Under the pieces are notes generated by a model. The model searched no databases and was not told the origin of the DNA. It saw only the letters and a program-made list of their open reading frames with translations. Shown in pieces: positions 1 through 11,772 of a DNA stretch of 64,000 nt; position 1 is the stretch's first letter; the number at the start of each line of letters is the position of its first letter. Where the stretch lies: NCBI RefSeq assembly GCF_049800835.1, contig NZ_JBNAFU010000005.1, positions 1 through 64,000 of the forward strand. Direction: 5' to 3'. Position numbers and translations under genes: made by a program. The DNA comes from Dinoroseobacter sp049800835 (GTDB lineage: Bacteria > Pseudomonadota > Alphaproteobacteria > Rhodobacterales > Rhodobacteraceae).

Positions 1-965
<965 letters not shown>

Positions 966-1021
966 GATCCAGGCGCCTTTGCTGTGGGGGTCCCTCCAGA
1001 CCCGTTGGTGTAATCGCGGGC

Positions 1022-1050
1022 TAGCTACTGAGTGTCGCAGGAAAAATCAA
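1022..1050 (-). promoter_or_regulatory. Candidate sigma-70 promoter for tuf
   Basis: On the minus strand TTGATT (1050-1045) is followed after 17 bases by TAGCTA (1027-1022), close to the -35/-10 consensus and spacing. It sits about 57 bases upstream of the tuf ATG, in the gap after the lipoprotein gene. It was found by eye only. Confidence 0.4.
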
Positions 1051-1094
1051 GCACTCTTGCACAGGTTGTCGCAGCCGGATCACAGGCCCACGCA

Positions 1095-1760
1095 TCAGCC
1101 CTGGTCAGGGCGTGGCGCAGGGCGGGTATCCTCCGGCCCGGGTACCGATATGCCTGCGGCGGCAAGCTCCTCGGCGCGCGACCGTTCGGTCTGGATTTCA
1201 TCGAAAGGGATCCCGCCTTCGACCGGATCGTCGAACCATTCGGGACGGTTGTTCAACCAATCCTCGATCTCCTTCACGAGATTCTGGGAGATGTTTTCCA
1301 GTTGCTCGTCGGCCTCCATGGTCAGGCCGGAGCCGACAACCAGATCGGAGGAAAACGACTCCAGAACCACGATCTGCTTGGGTTCCTCGTTCATCTTGGC
1401 CTGCGCTGCATCGTCCCAAAGAGTGACGGAGGCGAAGAGCGCGGATTTGGGCGACGCGATCACCGGGATACCCGGCTCCGCAATGATGTATCCGTCGATA
1501 CTGACCCCCAGGTGATAGCTTTTGCCGCCTTCGTAACGGCTGAACCGGCGGTCGATTTCGGCAGAAACCGCCTCTTCGATCTGCTCCGGCGTGGCATCGC
1601 GCGAGAAGGGCCCCTTGCGCGCGTTGTCCGCCACAACCACCGCGAAACCAAGCTCGAAATTGCCAAGATCGACCTTGTCGGTCAGTTCTGCATTGTTCGC
1701 ACACCCGGCCAGTGTCAGCGCCGCAGTGGCGAGCATAACGCCTTGGATTGCCTGTTTCAT
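1095..1760 (-). CDS. Putative lipoprotein of unknown function
   Basis: The 221-residue product begins with a lipoprotein signal peptide: a basic N-terminus, a hydrophobic stretch and the lipobox LAGC, with Cys at residue 20. Mature protein should therefore be lipid-anchored. The start at 1760 was chosen over an in-frame extension to 1928 because it puts the signal peptide at the N-terminus and has GAGGGCAGG just upstream. The mature part is acidic, ends in a Pro-rich tail, and contains no domain that I recognise. It lies downstream of parC on the same strand, 41 bases from the parC stop, so it could be co-transcribed. Confidence 0.85.
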   Translation of the reverse strand: MKQAIQGVMLATAALTLAGCANNAELTDKVDLGNFELGFAVVVADNARKGPFSRDATPEQIEEAVSAEIDRRFSRYEGGKSYHLGVSIDGYIIAEPGIPVIASPKSALFASVTLWDDAAQAKMNEEPKQIVVLESFSSDLVVGSGLTMEADEQLENISQNLVKEIEDWLNNRPEWFDDPVEGGIPFDEIQTERSRAEELAAAGISVPGPEDTRPAPRPDQG

Positions 1761-1801
1761 TTGCCTGCCCTCGTAATGTTCCGCCTCAGGGTACTGCCCG
1801 T

Positions 1802-4093
<2,292 letters not shown>

Positions 4094-4223
4094 TTTGGGG
4101 TCGCCTGACGAACTGCTCGTATATGCTGTGTAGCGGGGCAGCGCGGATGCGTAAAGCGACGACGCGCGCGGAGACGAAAATAGCCGCTTGCCGCCGGGCG
4201 GGGCGCGCCCTAGCGTCCGCCGC

Positions 4224-5057
4224 ATGAGCAAATCCGTTTTGATCACCGGCTGCTCGTCCGGCATCGGACTTGATGCGGCCCGCACGTTGCAGGACCGGGG
4301 CTGGCGGGTGTTTGCCTCCTGCAAGCAGCAGGCCGATTGCGATCGTCTGACGGCAGAGGGCTTCAACGCGCCCCGCATCGACTACACCGACTCCGCCAGC
4401 ATCGAGAGCGGGCTGGCCGAGACGCTGGAGGCCACCGGCGGCACGCTGGACGTTTTGTTCAACAACGGGGCACATGCGATTCCGGGGGCGGTAGAAGACA
4501 TACCGACCGACGCGCTCCGCGCCAATTTCGAGGCGAACTTCTTTGGCTGGCACGAACTGACGCGCCGGGTGATTCCGGTGATGCGCGCCCAGGGGGCCGG
4601 CCGGATCGTCCAATGTTCTTCGGTTCTGGGGTTTGTCACACTGCGTTGGCGCGGATCTTATGTTTCCACCAAGTTTGCGCTGGAAGGGCTGACCGACACT
4701 CTGCGGCTGGAGATGAAGGATACCGGGATAGAGGTTATTCTGATCGAGCCCGGCCCAATTACGACGCGCATCCGGCAAAACTCCATCCCACATTTCGAGC
4801 GTTGGATCGATTGGCGCGCCTCTCCACGCAAAGCGCAGTATGAGGGCAGCCTGATTGAGCGGCTCTACAAGGAAGAGGGCGGCCCAGACCCGTTCGAACT
4901 GCCGCCCGAGGCCGTGACGCGGAAACTGATCCACGCGCTTGAAGCGCCCCGACCAAGGCCGCGCTACTATGTGACCACGCCCACGTACATCATGGGGATT
5001 GCACGCAGGCTGCTGCCGACCCGCGCCCTCGACCGGCTTTTGCGCAAGGCGGGCTGA
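4224..5057 (+). CDS. Short-chain dehydrogenase/reductase
   Basis: A 277-residue classical SDR, a cytosolic NAD(P)-dependent oxidoreductase of unknown substrate. It has the dinucleotide-binding motif TGCSSGIG near residue 7, the NNGAH (NNAG-like) motif, a catalytic Ser in the QCSSVLG strand and the YVSTK active-site motif (YxxxK). The C-terminal half contains extra sequence after the PGPI motif, as in SDRs acting on retinol-like or lipid substrates. The start at 4224 follows the usual N-terminus MSKSVLITG. It is divergent from parC with 130 bases between the starts. Confidence 0.9.
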   Translation: MSKSVLITGCSSGIGLDAARTLQDRGWRVFASCKQQADCDRLTAEGFNAPRIDYTDSASIESGLAETLEATGGTLDVLFNNGAHAIPGAVEDIPTDALRANFEANFFGWHELTRRVIPVMRAQGAGRIVQCSSVLGFVTLRWRGSYVSTKFALEGLTDTLRLEMKDTGIEVILIEPGPITTRIRQNSIPHFERWIDWRASPRKAQYEGSLIERLYKEEGGPDPFELPPEAVTRKLIHALEAPRPRPRYYVTTPTYIMGIARRLLPTRALDRLLRKAG

Positions 5058-5142
5058 AAAAATCCATCCTCGCCTTCGCTTTTCCGAACGCGCGCCTTAG
5101 GTTGCGCCGGACCAGACACGACAGACGACCAAAGGACCTACC

Positions 5143-5355
5143 ATGGTGAAAGATCCGCTCTTCCTTGTCATGGCGCTCGCAATGCTGGCGGTTGTGGCAA
5201 TCCTGATGTTCGGCATTGGCGGATTTGCCAAGGGCGGGGATTTCAACAAGAAGTATGCCAACAAGGCGATGCGCTGGCGTATTTACGCGCAGTTTATCGC
5301 CGTGCTGTTGATCCTGCTGTTCGTGTTTGTCCGGCGACAGAGTGGTGAGGGATAG
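5143..5355 (+). CDS. HIG1-like twin-transmembrane protein
   Basis: A 70-residue protein with two predicted membrane helices (about residues 6-27 and 49-64) joined by a basic loop containing GGDFNKKYANKAMRWRI. This arrangement and loop fit the small HIG1-domain proteins of Rhodobacterales, whose relatives associate with cytochrome oxidase. AAAGGA lies upstream of the ATG. The stop is followed after 2 bases by the start of the adenosyltransferase gene, so the two are probably co-transcribed; no functional link is known to me. Confidence 0.8.
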   Translation: MVKDPLFLVMALAMLAVVAILMFGIGGFAKGGDFNKKYANKAMRWRIYAQFIAVLLILLFVFVRRQSGEG

Positions 5356-5357
5356 GC

Positions 5358-5930
5358 ATGGTCGTTCTCAACAAGATTTATACGAAAACTGGCGACGCGG
5401 GCGAAACCGCTCTCGGCAACGGGGCGCGCGTGGCCAAGCATTCGATGCGGGTGACAGCCTACGGCACCGTGGATGAGACAAACGCGACGGTCGGACTGGC
5501 CCGGATGCATGCCTCTGGTGCGATGGATGACCGCCTCGCGATGATCCAGAATGACCTCTTCGATTTGGGCGCGGATCTGTGCCGGCCGGACATGGAGAAG
5601 GACGCCGAGTCCGAATACCCGCCCCTTCGCGTGACGGACGCGCAGGTGGCGCGTCTTGAGTCGGAGATCGACGAGATGAACGCGGCACTTGAACCATTGC
5701 GGTCGTTTATCCTGCCCGGCGGTTCTGCCCTGGCGGCGCATCTGCACCTGTGTCGCACCGTCTCCCGCCGGGCCGAGCGGCTGAGCGTGGAACTTGCGAC
5801 CATGGAAGCGATCAACCCGGCGGCGGTGAAATACCTGAACCGGCTGAGTGACTGGTTTTTCGTTGCTTCGCGCATCGCCAATGACGATGGCAAGGCGGAT
5901 GTGCTCTGGGTGCCGGGGGCAAATCGCTGA
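5358..5930 (+). CDS. Cob(I)yrinic acid a,c-diamide adenosyltransferase, PduO type
   Basis: Transfers the adenosyl group of ATP to cob(I)alamin or its precursors, making the coenzyme B12 form used by mutases. The 190-residue product has the family's N-terminal KIYTKTGDAGET ATP-binding motif, the VDETNA segment, and the conserved RTVSRRAER region followed by YLNRLSDWFF. Length is typical of PduO/MMAB enzymes. GTGAGGG precedes the ATG. It is far from the cob cluster that fills the right half of the window, but it supplies its final adenosylation step. A hairpin terminator follows at 5948. Confidence 0.93.
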   Translation: MVVLNKIYTKTGDAGETALGNGARVAKHSMRVTAYGTVDETNATVGLARMHASGAMDDRLAMIQNDLFDLGADLCRPDMEKDAESEYPPLRVTDAQVARLESEIDEMNAALEPLRSFILPGGSALAAHLHLCRTVSRRAERLSVELATMEAINPAAVKYLNRLSDWFFVASRIANDDGKADVLWVPGANR

Positions 5931-5947
5931 TCCGCGAAACGAAGTCG

Positions 5948-5984
5948 AAAAACGCCGCGTCGGATGCGTCATTGCGGCGCTTTT
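5948..5984 (+). terminator. Rho-independent terminator after the adenosyltransferase gene
   Basis: An A-run and CGCCGC pair with GCGGCG and a T-run (GCTTTT) around a 15-base loop, 18 bases after the stop codon. Confidence 0.6.
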
Positions 5985-6080
5985 CCTCTGTTGTCGCGCG
6001 CCTAGCTCAGGTATTGCAACACCGATGAATTCCCCGCGCTTCCCCGGAGAAGCGCCGACTTGATCAGGAGAGATGCGCAA

Positions 6081-6839
6081 ATGAAGGTCCTGGTGCCTGT
6101 GAAACGCGTGATCGATTACAACGTGAAAGTTCGTGTCAAAGCGGATGGCAGCGGCGTCGATCTGGCCAACGTTAAAATGTCCATGAACCCGTTCGACGAG
6201 ATTGCCGTCGAAGAGGCGATCCGGCTGAAGGAAAAAGGCGCGGTTGACGAGATTGTCGCGGTTTCGATCGGAGTGAAGCAAGCCCAGGAAACGCTGCGCA
6301 CGGCTCTGGCCATGGGGGCTGACCGCGCGATCCTGATCGTCGCAGCCGACGATGTCCATCAGGACATCGAGCCGCTGGCCGTCGCAAAACTTCTGGCCAA
6401 AGTGGCCGAAGAAGAGCAACCCGGCCTGATCATCTGCGGCAAGCAGGCCATCGACAATGACATGAACGCCACGGGCCAGATGGTTGCGGCGTTGCTTGGC
6501 TGGTCGCAAGCCACGTTTGCCTCCGAAGTTGAGGTCGCAGGCGACACCGCCAAGGTCACGCGCGAAGTGGATGGCGGCTTGCAGACGATCGAAGTCAAGC
6601 TGCCAGCGATCGTCACGACCGACCTGCGCCTGAACGAGCCGCGCTATGCGTCGCTGCCCAACATCATGAAGGCGAAGAAAAAACCGCTGGATGAGAAGAC
6701 CCCTGCGGATTACGGCGTGGACGTCGCGCCTCGCCTGCAAGTGGTCAGCACCGCCGAGCCCGAAGAACGCCAGGCCGGCATCAAGGTGGGCTCGGTCGAA
6801 GAGCTTGTGTCGAAACTCAAAGAAGTGGGGGCTGTGTAA
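6081..6839 (+). CDS. etfB: Electron transfer flavoprotein subunit beta
   Basis: The AMP-binding small subunit of ETF, which takes electrons from acyl-CoA dehydrogenases and passes them to ETF-ubiquinone oxidoreductase. The 252-residue protein opens with MKVLVPVKRVIDYNVKVRV and has the conserved segments NPFDEIAVEEA, ALAMGADRAI, the family signature around CGKQAIDNDMNATGQM and the recognition-loop region LRLNEPRYASLPNIMKAKKK. The ATG at 6081 has CAGGAGAG upstream. etfA overlaps its stop codon by one base. ETF would accept electrons from Mcd (18.6 kb). Confidence 0.97.
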   Translation: MKVLVPVKRVIDYNVKVRVKADGSGVDLANVKMSMNPFDEIAVEEAIRLKEKGAVDEIVAVSIGVKQAQETLRTALAMGADRAILIVAADDVHQDIEPLAVAKLLAKVAEEEQPGLIICGKQAIDNDMNATGQMVAALLGWSQATFASEVEVAGDTAKVTREVDGGLQTIEVKLPAIVTTDLRLNEPRYASLPNIMKAKKKPLDEKTPADYGVDVAPRLQVVSTAEPEERQAGIKVGSVEELVSKLKEVGAV

Positions 6840-7765
6840 TGGCTGTTCTTCTTCTCGCCGAAGTCACGTCAGGCGCACTTGCCATGGACGCGACCGCAAA
6901 GGCGGTCACAGCGGCAAAAGCCCTGGGCGATGTGACGCTGCTATGCGCGGGCGCGTCCGCCAAGGAGGCCGCGGCCGAAGCCGCCACCATCGAAGGCGTG
7001 TCCAAAGTGCTGGTGGCCGAGGGCGACAGCCTTGGGCACCGTTTGGCTGAAACCACCGCAGACCTGATTGTTGGGCTCGCCGGCGACTATTCGCATATCT
7101 GCGCTCCGGCGACGACGGATGCCAAGAACATCATGCCGCGCGTCGCGGCCCTTTTGGATGTGATGGTCATCTCAGAAGTCGTGGCCGTGGTCGATGCAGA
7201 CACGTTCCAGCGTCCAATCTATGCGGGCAACGCGATCCAGACCGTAAAATCCTCGGACGCGACAAAGGTCATCACCTTCCGCACATCGACCTTTGACGCA
7301 GCGCCGGTTGGCGGCTCTGCGCCGATCGAAGATGCGGCTGCGCCGGCCGCGTCCGGCCTGTCGAGCTGGATCGAGGACAAAGTGGCCGAAAGCGACCGGC
7401 CCGAACTCACGTCGGCTGGTATCGTGGTATCCGGCGGCCGTGCCTTGGGATCGGAAGAGCAGTTCTCGATCATCGAAGGATTGGCCGACAAGCTGGGTGC
7501 CGCTGTCGGTGCGTCGCGGGCGGCGGTCGACTCGGGCTATGCGCCGAACGACTGGCAGGTCGGGCAGACCGGCAAGGTCGTGGCCCCAGAGCTTTACATC
7601 GCGGTTGGGATTTCCGGCGCGATCCAGCACCTTGCAGGCATGAAAGACAGCAAGATCATCGTTGCGATCAATAAAGACGAAGAAGCGCCGATCTTCCAGG
7701 TTGCGGATTACGGGCTTGTCGCAGACCTGTTCGATGCGGTGCCGGAGTTGATGGAAAAGCTCTGA
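6839..7765 (+). CDS. etfA: Electron transfer flavoprotein subunit alpha
   Basis: The FAD-binding subunit of ETF, 308 residues. The C-terminal FAD domain shows the family signature LYIAVGISGAIQHLAGM and the following IVAINKDEEAPIF. The N-terminal domain is the paralogue of EtfB. The ATG shares one base with the etfB stop (TAATG), so translation is coupled. A GC-rich hairpin terminator follows 20 bases after the stop. Confidence 0.97.
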   Translation: MAVLLLAEVTSGALAMDATAKAVTAAKALGDVTLLCAGASAKEAAAEAATIEGVSKVLVAEGDSLGHRLAETTADLIVGLAGDYSHICAPATTDAKNIMPRVAALLDVMVISEVVAVVDADTFQRPIYAGNAIQTVKSSDATKVITFRTSTFDAAPVGGSAPIEDAAAPAASGLSSWIEDKVAESDRPELTSAGIVVSGGRALGSEEQFSIIEGLADKLGAAVGASRAAVDSGYAPNDWQVGQTGKVVAPELYIAVGISGAIQHLAGMKDSKIIVAINKDEEAPIFQVADYGLVADLFDAVPELMEKL

Positions 7766-7785
7766 CCAGAGCCTGATCTGATGCC

Positions 7786-7812
7786 AAAGGCCCGCCTTGA
7801 GCGGGCCTTTGC
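7786..7812. terminator. Bidirectional terminator between etfA and the DUF6473 gene
   Basis: A perfect stem AAAGGCCCGC / GCGGGCCTTT with a CTTGA loop lies between two convergent genes and can end transcription from either side. Confidence 0.8.
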
Positions 7813-7817
7813 CGTGT

Positions 7818-8672
7818 CTAGCGCCGCCGACGTCGGGCGCGTGGAACGGCGTCATCTTTCGGCAGATGGCGAGCCAGCGCGTGCAAGACGCGCTCGCCCG
7901 CAAAGGCGACCTCGTGTGCTGTGGGCAATGCCTCTAGCTGCGCAAGCGCATCGTCCGGAAAGACCATGCCGGTGCGATCCTTCCGCAGGTCATGTCCGTC
8001 AATCACGACAAGGTCCGCGGCAGTTCCGGACAGACCACTGACCATTTGCTCATCCACGAATGGAATGCGCACCGTGGCGTCTTCGGCTTTCTGCGGCACG
8101 GGCCCGCCCCCCATCCAGAGCAAGATAACCGGGCCCGGCAGCGCGCGGACAAGCGCGTGCATCCGTTCCAGCCATTCCTGGCGCAGATCTTCGATGACCG
8201 TTTCAGTGCGCGCCGGTGCGACGGCCTGCATCAGCGTCAGCAAATGGCGCGTGAAGTGAACATCCGACAGATCGAGCTCCGGGAACACCCGCTTCATCAG
8301 CGGCGTCGCGGCAATCACCCGGTCATTGCGACGTGGATGGACACGGTAAAACCGGTTCGACAGGTTGTGTGCCCCGACCAGATCAATCACCGTCACGGTC
8401 GCGCGCGAAGCAACGCTGAGCATCTCGGGGCTGACCATGAAATCGACGCCGCCGTTCACCTGCCCCAGATTGACGGCAGGCATGGCGGAGCCCGCTTCGA
8501 CCACGTCCGGCAGGGCACGGGGGACATATTTTCCGAACATGCCCGCACCACCGAGGCAGGCAATGAACGGTCCGTCCAGATCCCGCTTCGGCCCCCGAAA
8601 GGCCATCTTGATATCGTTATAATAGCACGGCGCATAACAGACTGCGTCCGCGCCATGATGCTGAAAGCTCAT
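7818..8672 (-). CDS. DUF6473-like protein of unknown function
   Basis: A 284-residue soluble protein with no signal peptide. The N-terminus (HHGADAVCYAPCYY followed by FRGPKRDLDGPFIACLGG) resembles a Rhodobacterales family that I recall as DUF6473; this assignment is from memory. A central VNLGQVNGGVDFM stretch and the LLWMGGGP segment look like parts of a nucleotide- or sugar-binding alpha/beta fold similar to polysaccharide-modifying enzymes, but no catalytic motif can be named. It is convergent with etfA and divergent from the 3-hydroxybutyryl-CoA dehydrogenase gene. Confidence 0.65.
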   Translation of the reverse strand: MSFQHHGADAVCYAPCYYNDIKMAFRGPKRDLDGPFIACLGGAGMFGKYVPRALPDVVEAGSAMPAVNLGQVNGGVDFMVSPEMLSVASRATVTVIDLVGAHNLSNRFYRVHPRRNDRVIAATPLMKRVFPELDLSDVHFTRHLLTLMQAVAPARTETVIEDLRQEWLERMHALVRALPGPVILLWMGGGPVPQKAEDATVRIPFVDEQMVSGLSGTAADLVVIDGHDLRKDRTGMVFPDDALAQLEALPTAHEVAFAGERVLHALARHLPKDDAVPRARRRRR

Positions 8673-8847
8673 GGTCGCCCACCTTGTTTAAGACTCACCC
8701 ATGACCAATTTCGGCCCAAAGCCTTGACGAAGCGCTAAGTCTCTATTTTGCCGAAACTTTTAATCGTGTCGCCGCCCGGCTTCGCGCCTTGCGCTTTGCA
8801 GCGGGCGTTGCGTAAACTCCAGCCGACAGATGGAAAGCGGGGCAAAG

Positions 8848-9723
8848 ATGGACATCAAATCAGTGGGCGTGATCGGGGCCGGGCAAATGGGCAACGGGAT
8901 CGCGCATGTGTTCGCCCTCTCCGGGTTCGATGTGCAGCTGACCGATGTCAGCCAGGATGCACTGGACCGCGCGATCGGCGTGATACGCAAGAACCTCGAT
9001 CGTCAGGCCAGCCGCGGCAAGATTTCTGCTGAGGATGCGGAAGCCGCGATGGGACGGATCAAGACCACATTGACGCTGTCGGACCTCGGTCAGACTGATC
9101 TGGTTATCGAAGCGGCGACAGAACGGGAAACCGTCAAATCAGCCATTTTCGAGGATCTGCAACCGCATCTGAAGCCAGAGACAATCCTGACCTCCAACAC
9201 ATCCTCCATCTCGATCACGCGGCTGGCGAGCCGCACAGACAGACCGGAAAAGTTCATGGGGTTTCATTTCATGAATCCTGTGCCCGTGATGCAGTTGGTC
9301 GAGCTGATCCGGGGGATTGCAACGGATGAGCCGACTTATTCCGCCTTGCACGGCGTTGTCGAGAAGCTTGGCAAAACCGCCGCGAGTGCCGAAGATTTTC
9401 CGGCGTTCATCGTGAACCGCATCCTGATGCCGATGATCAACGAAGCCGTCTATACTCTGTACGAGGGCGTCGGCAACGTTCGGTCCATCGACGAGTCGAT
9501 GAAACTTGGCGCAAACCACCCGATGGGTCCGCTGGAACTGGCAGATTTTATCGGACTGGACACGTGTCTGGCGATCATGAACGTGCTGCATGACGGGCTT
9601 GCGGACACCAAGTATCGGCCCTGCCCGCTTCTGACCAAATACGTCGAAGCAGGTTGGCTTGGGCGAAAATCCCAGCGCGGGTTCTATGACTACCGCGGCG
9701 AGACGCCTGTTCCGACACGATGA
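8848..9723 (+). CDS. 3-hydroxybutyryl-CoA dehydrogenase
   Basis: Oxidises (S)-3-hydroxybutyryl-CoA to acetoacetyl-CoA (or the reverse) with NAD(P). The 291-residue protein has the Rossmann motif GAGQMGNGIA at residues 9-18, the catalytic-His segment GFHFMNPVPVM, and the C-terminal dimerisation domain with NRILMPMINEA. The start at 8848 (MDIKSVGVIG) matches family N-termini better than an ATG six codons upstream. The next gene overlaps its stop by four bases. Confidence 0.93.
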   Translation: MDIKSVGVIGAGQMGNGIAHVFALSGFDVQLTDVSQDALDRAIGVIRKNLDRQASRGKISAEDAEAAMGRIKTTLTLSDLGQTDLVIEAATERETVKSAIFEDLQPHLKPETILTSNTSSISITRLASRTDRPEKFMGFHFMNPVPVMQLVELIRGIATDEPTYSALHGVVEKLGKTAASAEDFPAFIVNRILMPMINEAVYTLYEGVGNVRSIDESMKLGANHPMGPLELADFIGLDTCLAIMNVLHDGLADTKYRPCPLLTKYVEAGWLGRKSQRGFYDYRGETPVPTR

Positions 9724-10112
9724 CACCGGACGAGAAGATCGCGCAGGTCCACGCGTATTTCGCCGCTTTGACGGCAGGAGACACGTCGGCCATTGTCGCG
9801 CTGTTTGCGAAGAACGCGATGGTCCACTCGCCGTTTCTAGGAGAGGTCGCAGCGCCCGCGTTCTTTGCGAAGCTCGCAGCCGCTTCCAACGGGAGCAACC
9901 TGAAGGTTTTTGATGTTCTTCTGAACGCCGACGCTTCTTCGGCGGCGGGGCACTTCCGGTACGACTGGACTCTGGCCAGCGGCGATACCCTGAGCTTCGA
10001 GGGTGTCGATCTGTTTCATTTCGCGCCGGACGGCCGGTTTGCACGCATGGCGATCTATTACGACACGCATCCGCTGCGCGAAGAGGTCGGCGACAAGTAC
10101 GCCAACGCCTGA
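9720..10112 (+). CDS. NTF2-like (SnoaL-type) small protein
   Basis: A 130-residue cone-fold protein of the nuclear transport factor 2 superfamily: the N-terminal helix EKIAQVHAYFAALTAGD, a central LFAKNAMVHSPF strand and a C-terminal beta-sheet with GRFARMAIYYD are typical. Such proteins bind small hydrophobic ligands or act as isomerases; the role here is unknown. It overlaps the dehydrogenase gene by ATGA, so the two are translationally coupled. A terminator follows. Confidence 0.75.
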   Translation: MTPDEKIAQVHAYFAALTAGDTSAIVALFAKNAMVHSPFLGEVAAPAFFAKLAAASNGSNLKVFDVLLNADASSAAGHFRYDWTLASGDTLSFEGVDLFHFAPDGRFARMAIYYDTHPLREEVGDKYANA

Positions 10113-10122
10113 GCCGAACGCA

Positions 10123-10149
10123 AAACCCCGGCCACAGAGACCGGGGTTT
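10123..10149. terminator. Bidirectional terminator between the NTF2-like gene and pckA
   Basis: A perfect stem AAACCCCGG / CCGGGGTTT closes a nine-base loop, between two convergent genes. Confidence 0.8.
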
Positions 10150-10173
10150 GGTTTGTTCCGCGAAAGCTGTGCG

Positions 10174-11772
10174 TCAGCCGATCGCGACGGCCTTTACGTC
10201 CTCGTCGATGTAGGGGACATATTGCGCGAAGTTTTCTGCGAACATCTCCACCAGTTTCTGGGCCTGCGCGTCGTAGGCAGCGGGGTCGTCCCATGTGCTG
10301 CGCGGGTCAAGCAGCTTGGCATCCACGCCATCGACCGTAACGGGCACGTCGAAGCCGAAGTTGGCGTCCTTGCGGAAAGTCGCGTCCGCCAGCGACCCGT
10401 CAAGGGCAGCGGTCAGAAGCGCGCGGGTTGCCTTGATCGGCATCCGCGATCCGGTGCCATACGCCCCACCGGTCCAACCGGTATTCACCAGCCAGCAGGT
10501 CGCGCCATGCTTGGCGATCTTTTCCTGCAACAGCTTGCCGTACGCCTCAGGCCGGCGCGGCATGAAGGGAGCCCCGAAGCAGGTCGAGAAGGTCGGCTGC
10601 GGCTCGGTCACGCCCCGCTCGGTTCCGGCAACCTTGGACGTAAACCCGGACAGGAAGTGGTACATCGCCTGCGCCGGGGTCAGGCGGGTGATCGGCGGCA
10701 GCACACCGAACGCATCGCATGTCAGCATGATGATGTTCTTGGGATGACCGCCAAGTGCCGTGTCCGACGCGTTGGAGATAAACTCCAGCGGATAAGCGCA
10801 GCGCATGTTCGCGGTCAGGCTGTCATCCTCGAAATCCAGTTCGAAGGTTTCGGGATCGAACACCATGTTTTCGATCACCGTGCCGAATTTCTCGGTCGTG
10901 GCGAAAATCTCCGGCTCCGCCTCGGCACTCAGGTTGATCGTCTTGGCGTAGCAACCGCCCTCGAAGTTGAAGGTGCCGCGATCCGACCAGCCATGCTCGT
11001 CATCGCCGATGAGCACGCGGTTCGGATCCGCCGACAAGGTGGTCTTGCCGGTGCCCGACAGTCCGAAGAAAACAGCGGTATCGACCGGGTTGCCAACGGC
11101 ATGGTTGGCCGAACAGTGCATCGGCATGATGCCTTTTTCCGGCAATATGTAGTTCAGCAGCGTGAACACCGATTTCTTGTTCTCGCCCGCATACTCGGTA
11201 CCGCCGATCAGGATCATCTTGCGATCGAAGTTCAACGCGATCACGGTGTCCGACCGGCAGCCATGCTTGGCTGGGTCGGCCTTGAAGCTGGGGCAGTTGA
11301 TGATCGTGAAATCAGGCACGAAGCTGTCCAATTCCGCCCGCTCGGGTCGGCGCAGCAGGTGGCGGATAAACAGGCCGTGCCAGGCCAGTTCCGTGACCAC
11401 GCGAACATCCAGTCGGTGCGCCGGGTCAGCGCCGCCAAACAGATCCTGCACGAAGTAATCCTTGCCCTTCATGTGGGACAACATGTCGGCATACAGCGCA
11501 TCGAAGCCTTCGGGCGACATTTCTGCGTTGTTTTCCCACCATATGCTGTCCGCAACGCTGTCCGTGCGCACGACGTGCTTGTCCTTCGGCGACCGGCCGG
11601 TGTACTTGCCAGTTGTCACGAGGAACGCGCCACCTTTGCCCAAGGTGCCTTCGTCGCGCTTGAGGGCGGCCTCGATCAGCGCAGGTTCGATGAGGTTGTA
11701 ATGCACCTCGCCCAGCCCGCTAATTCCTTGATCTTCAAGCGTATGTGTCGGGTTAACCCGTCCAATTGCCAT
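10174..11772 (-). CDS. pckA: Phosphoenolpyruvate carboxykinase (ATP)
   Basis: Converts oxaloacetate and ATP to phosphoenolpyruvate and CO2, the entry to gluconeogenesis. The 532-residue protein is full length for the ATP-dependent class. It shows the N-terminal GKYTGRSPKDK motif, the substrate loop, the Walker A (kinase-1a) motif GLSGTGKTTLS and the kinase-2 region IGDDEHGWSD. CAGGAG precedes the ATG. It is divergent from chvI, the usual arrangement in alphaproteobacteria; in rhizobia pckA expression depends on ChvGI. Repeated GTTAGCGC sites in the gap (11919-11951) may serve a LacI-type carbon regulator. Confidence 0.97.
   Translation of the reverse strand: MAIGRVNPTHTLEDQGISGLGEVHYNLIEPALIEAALKRDEGTLGKGGAFLVTTGKYTGRSPKDKHVVRTDSVADSIWWENNAEMSPEGFDALYADMLSHMKGKDYFVQDLFGGADPAHRLDVRVVTELAWHGLFIRHLLRRPERAELDSFVPDFTIINCPSFKADPAKHGCRSDTVIALNFDRKMILIGGTEYAGENKKSVFTLLNYILPEKGIMPMHCSANHAVGNPVDTAVFFGLSGTGKTTLSADPNRVLIGDDEHGWSDRGTFNFEGGCYAKTINLSAEAEPEIFATTEKFGTVIENMVFDPETFELDFEDDSLTANMRCAYPLEFISNASDTALGGHPKNIIMLTCDAFGVLPPITRLTPAQAMYHFLSGFTSKVAGTERGVTEPQPTFSTCFGAPFMPRRPEAYGKLLQEKIAKHGATCWLVNTGWTGGAYGTGSRMPIKATRALLTAALDGSLADATFRKDANFGFDVPVTVDGVDAKLLDPRSTWDDPAAYDAQAQKLVEMFAENFAQYVPYIDEDVKAVAIG

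Noticed and set aside
4094..4378. N-terminal extension of parC
   Set aside because: The extra residues have no ParC similarity and overlap the divergent SDR gene and both promoters.
5283..6740. Long open frame antisense to the adenosyltransferase and etfB
   Set aside because: It spans two well-supported genes and a terminator, and shows no family features.
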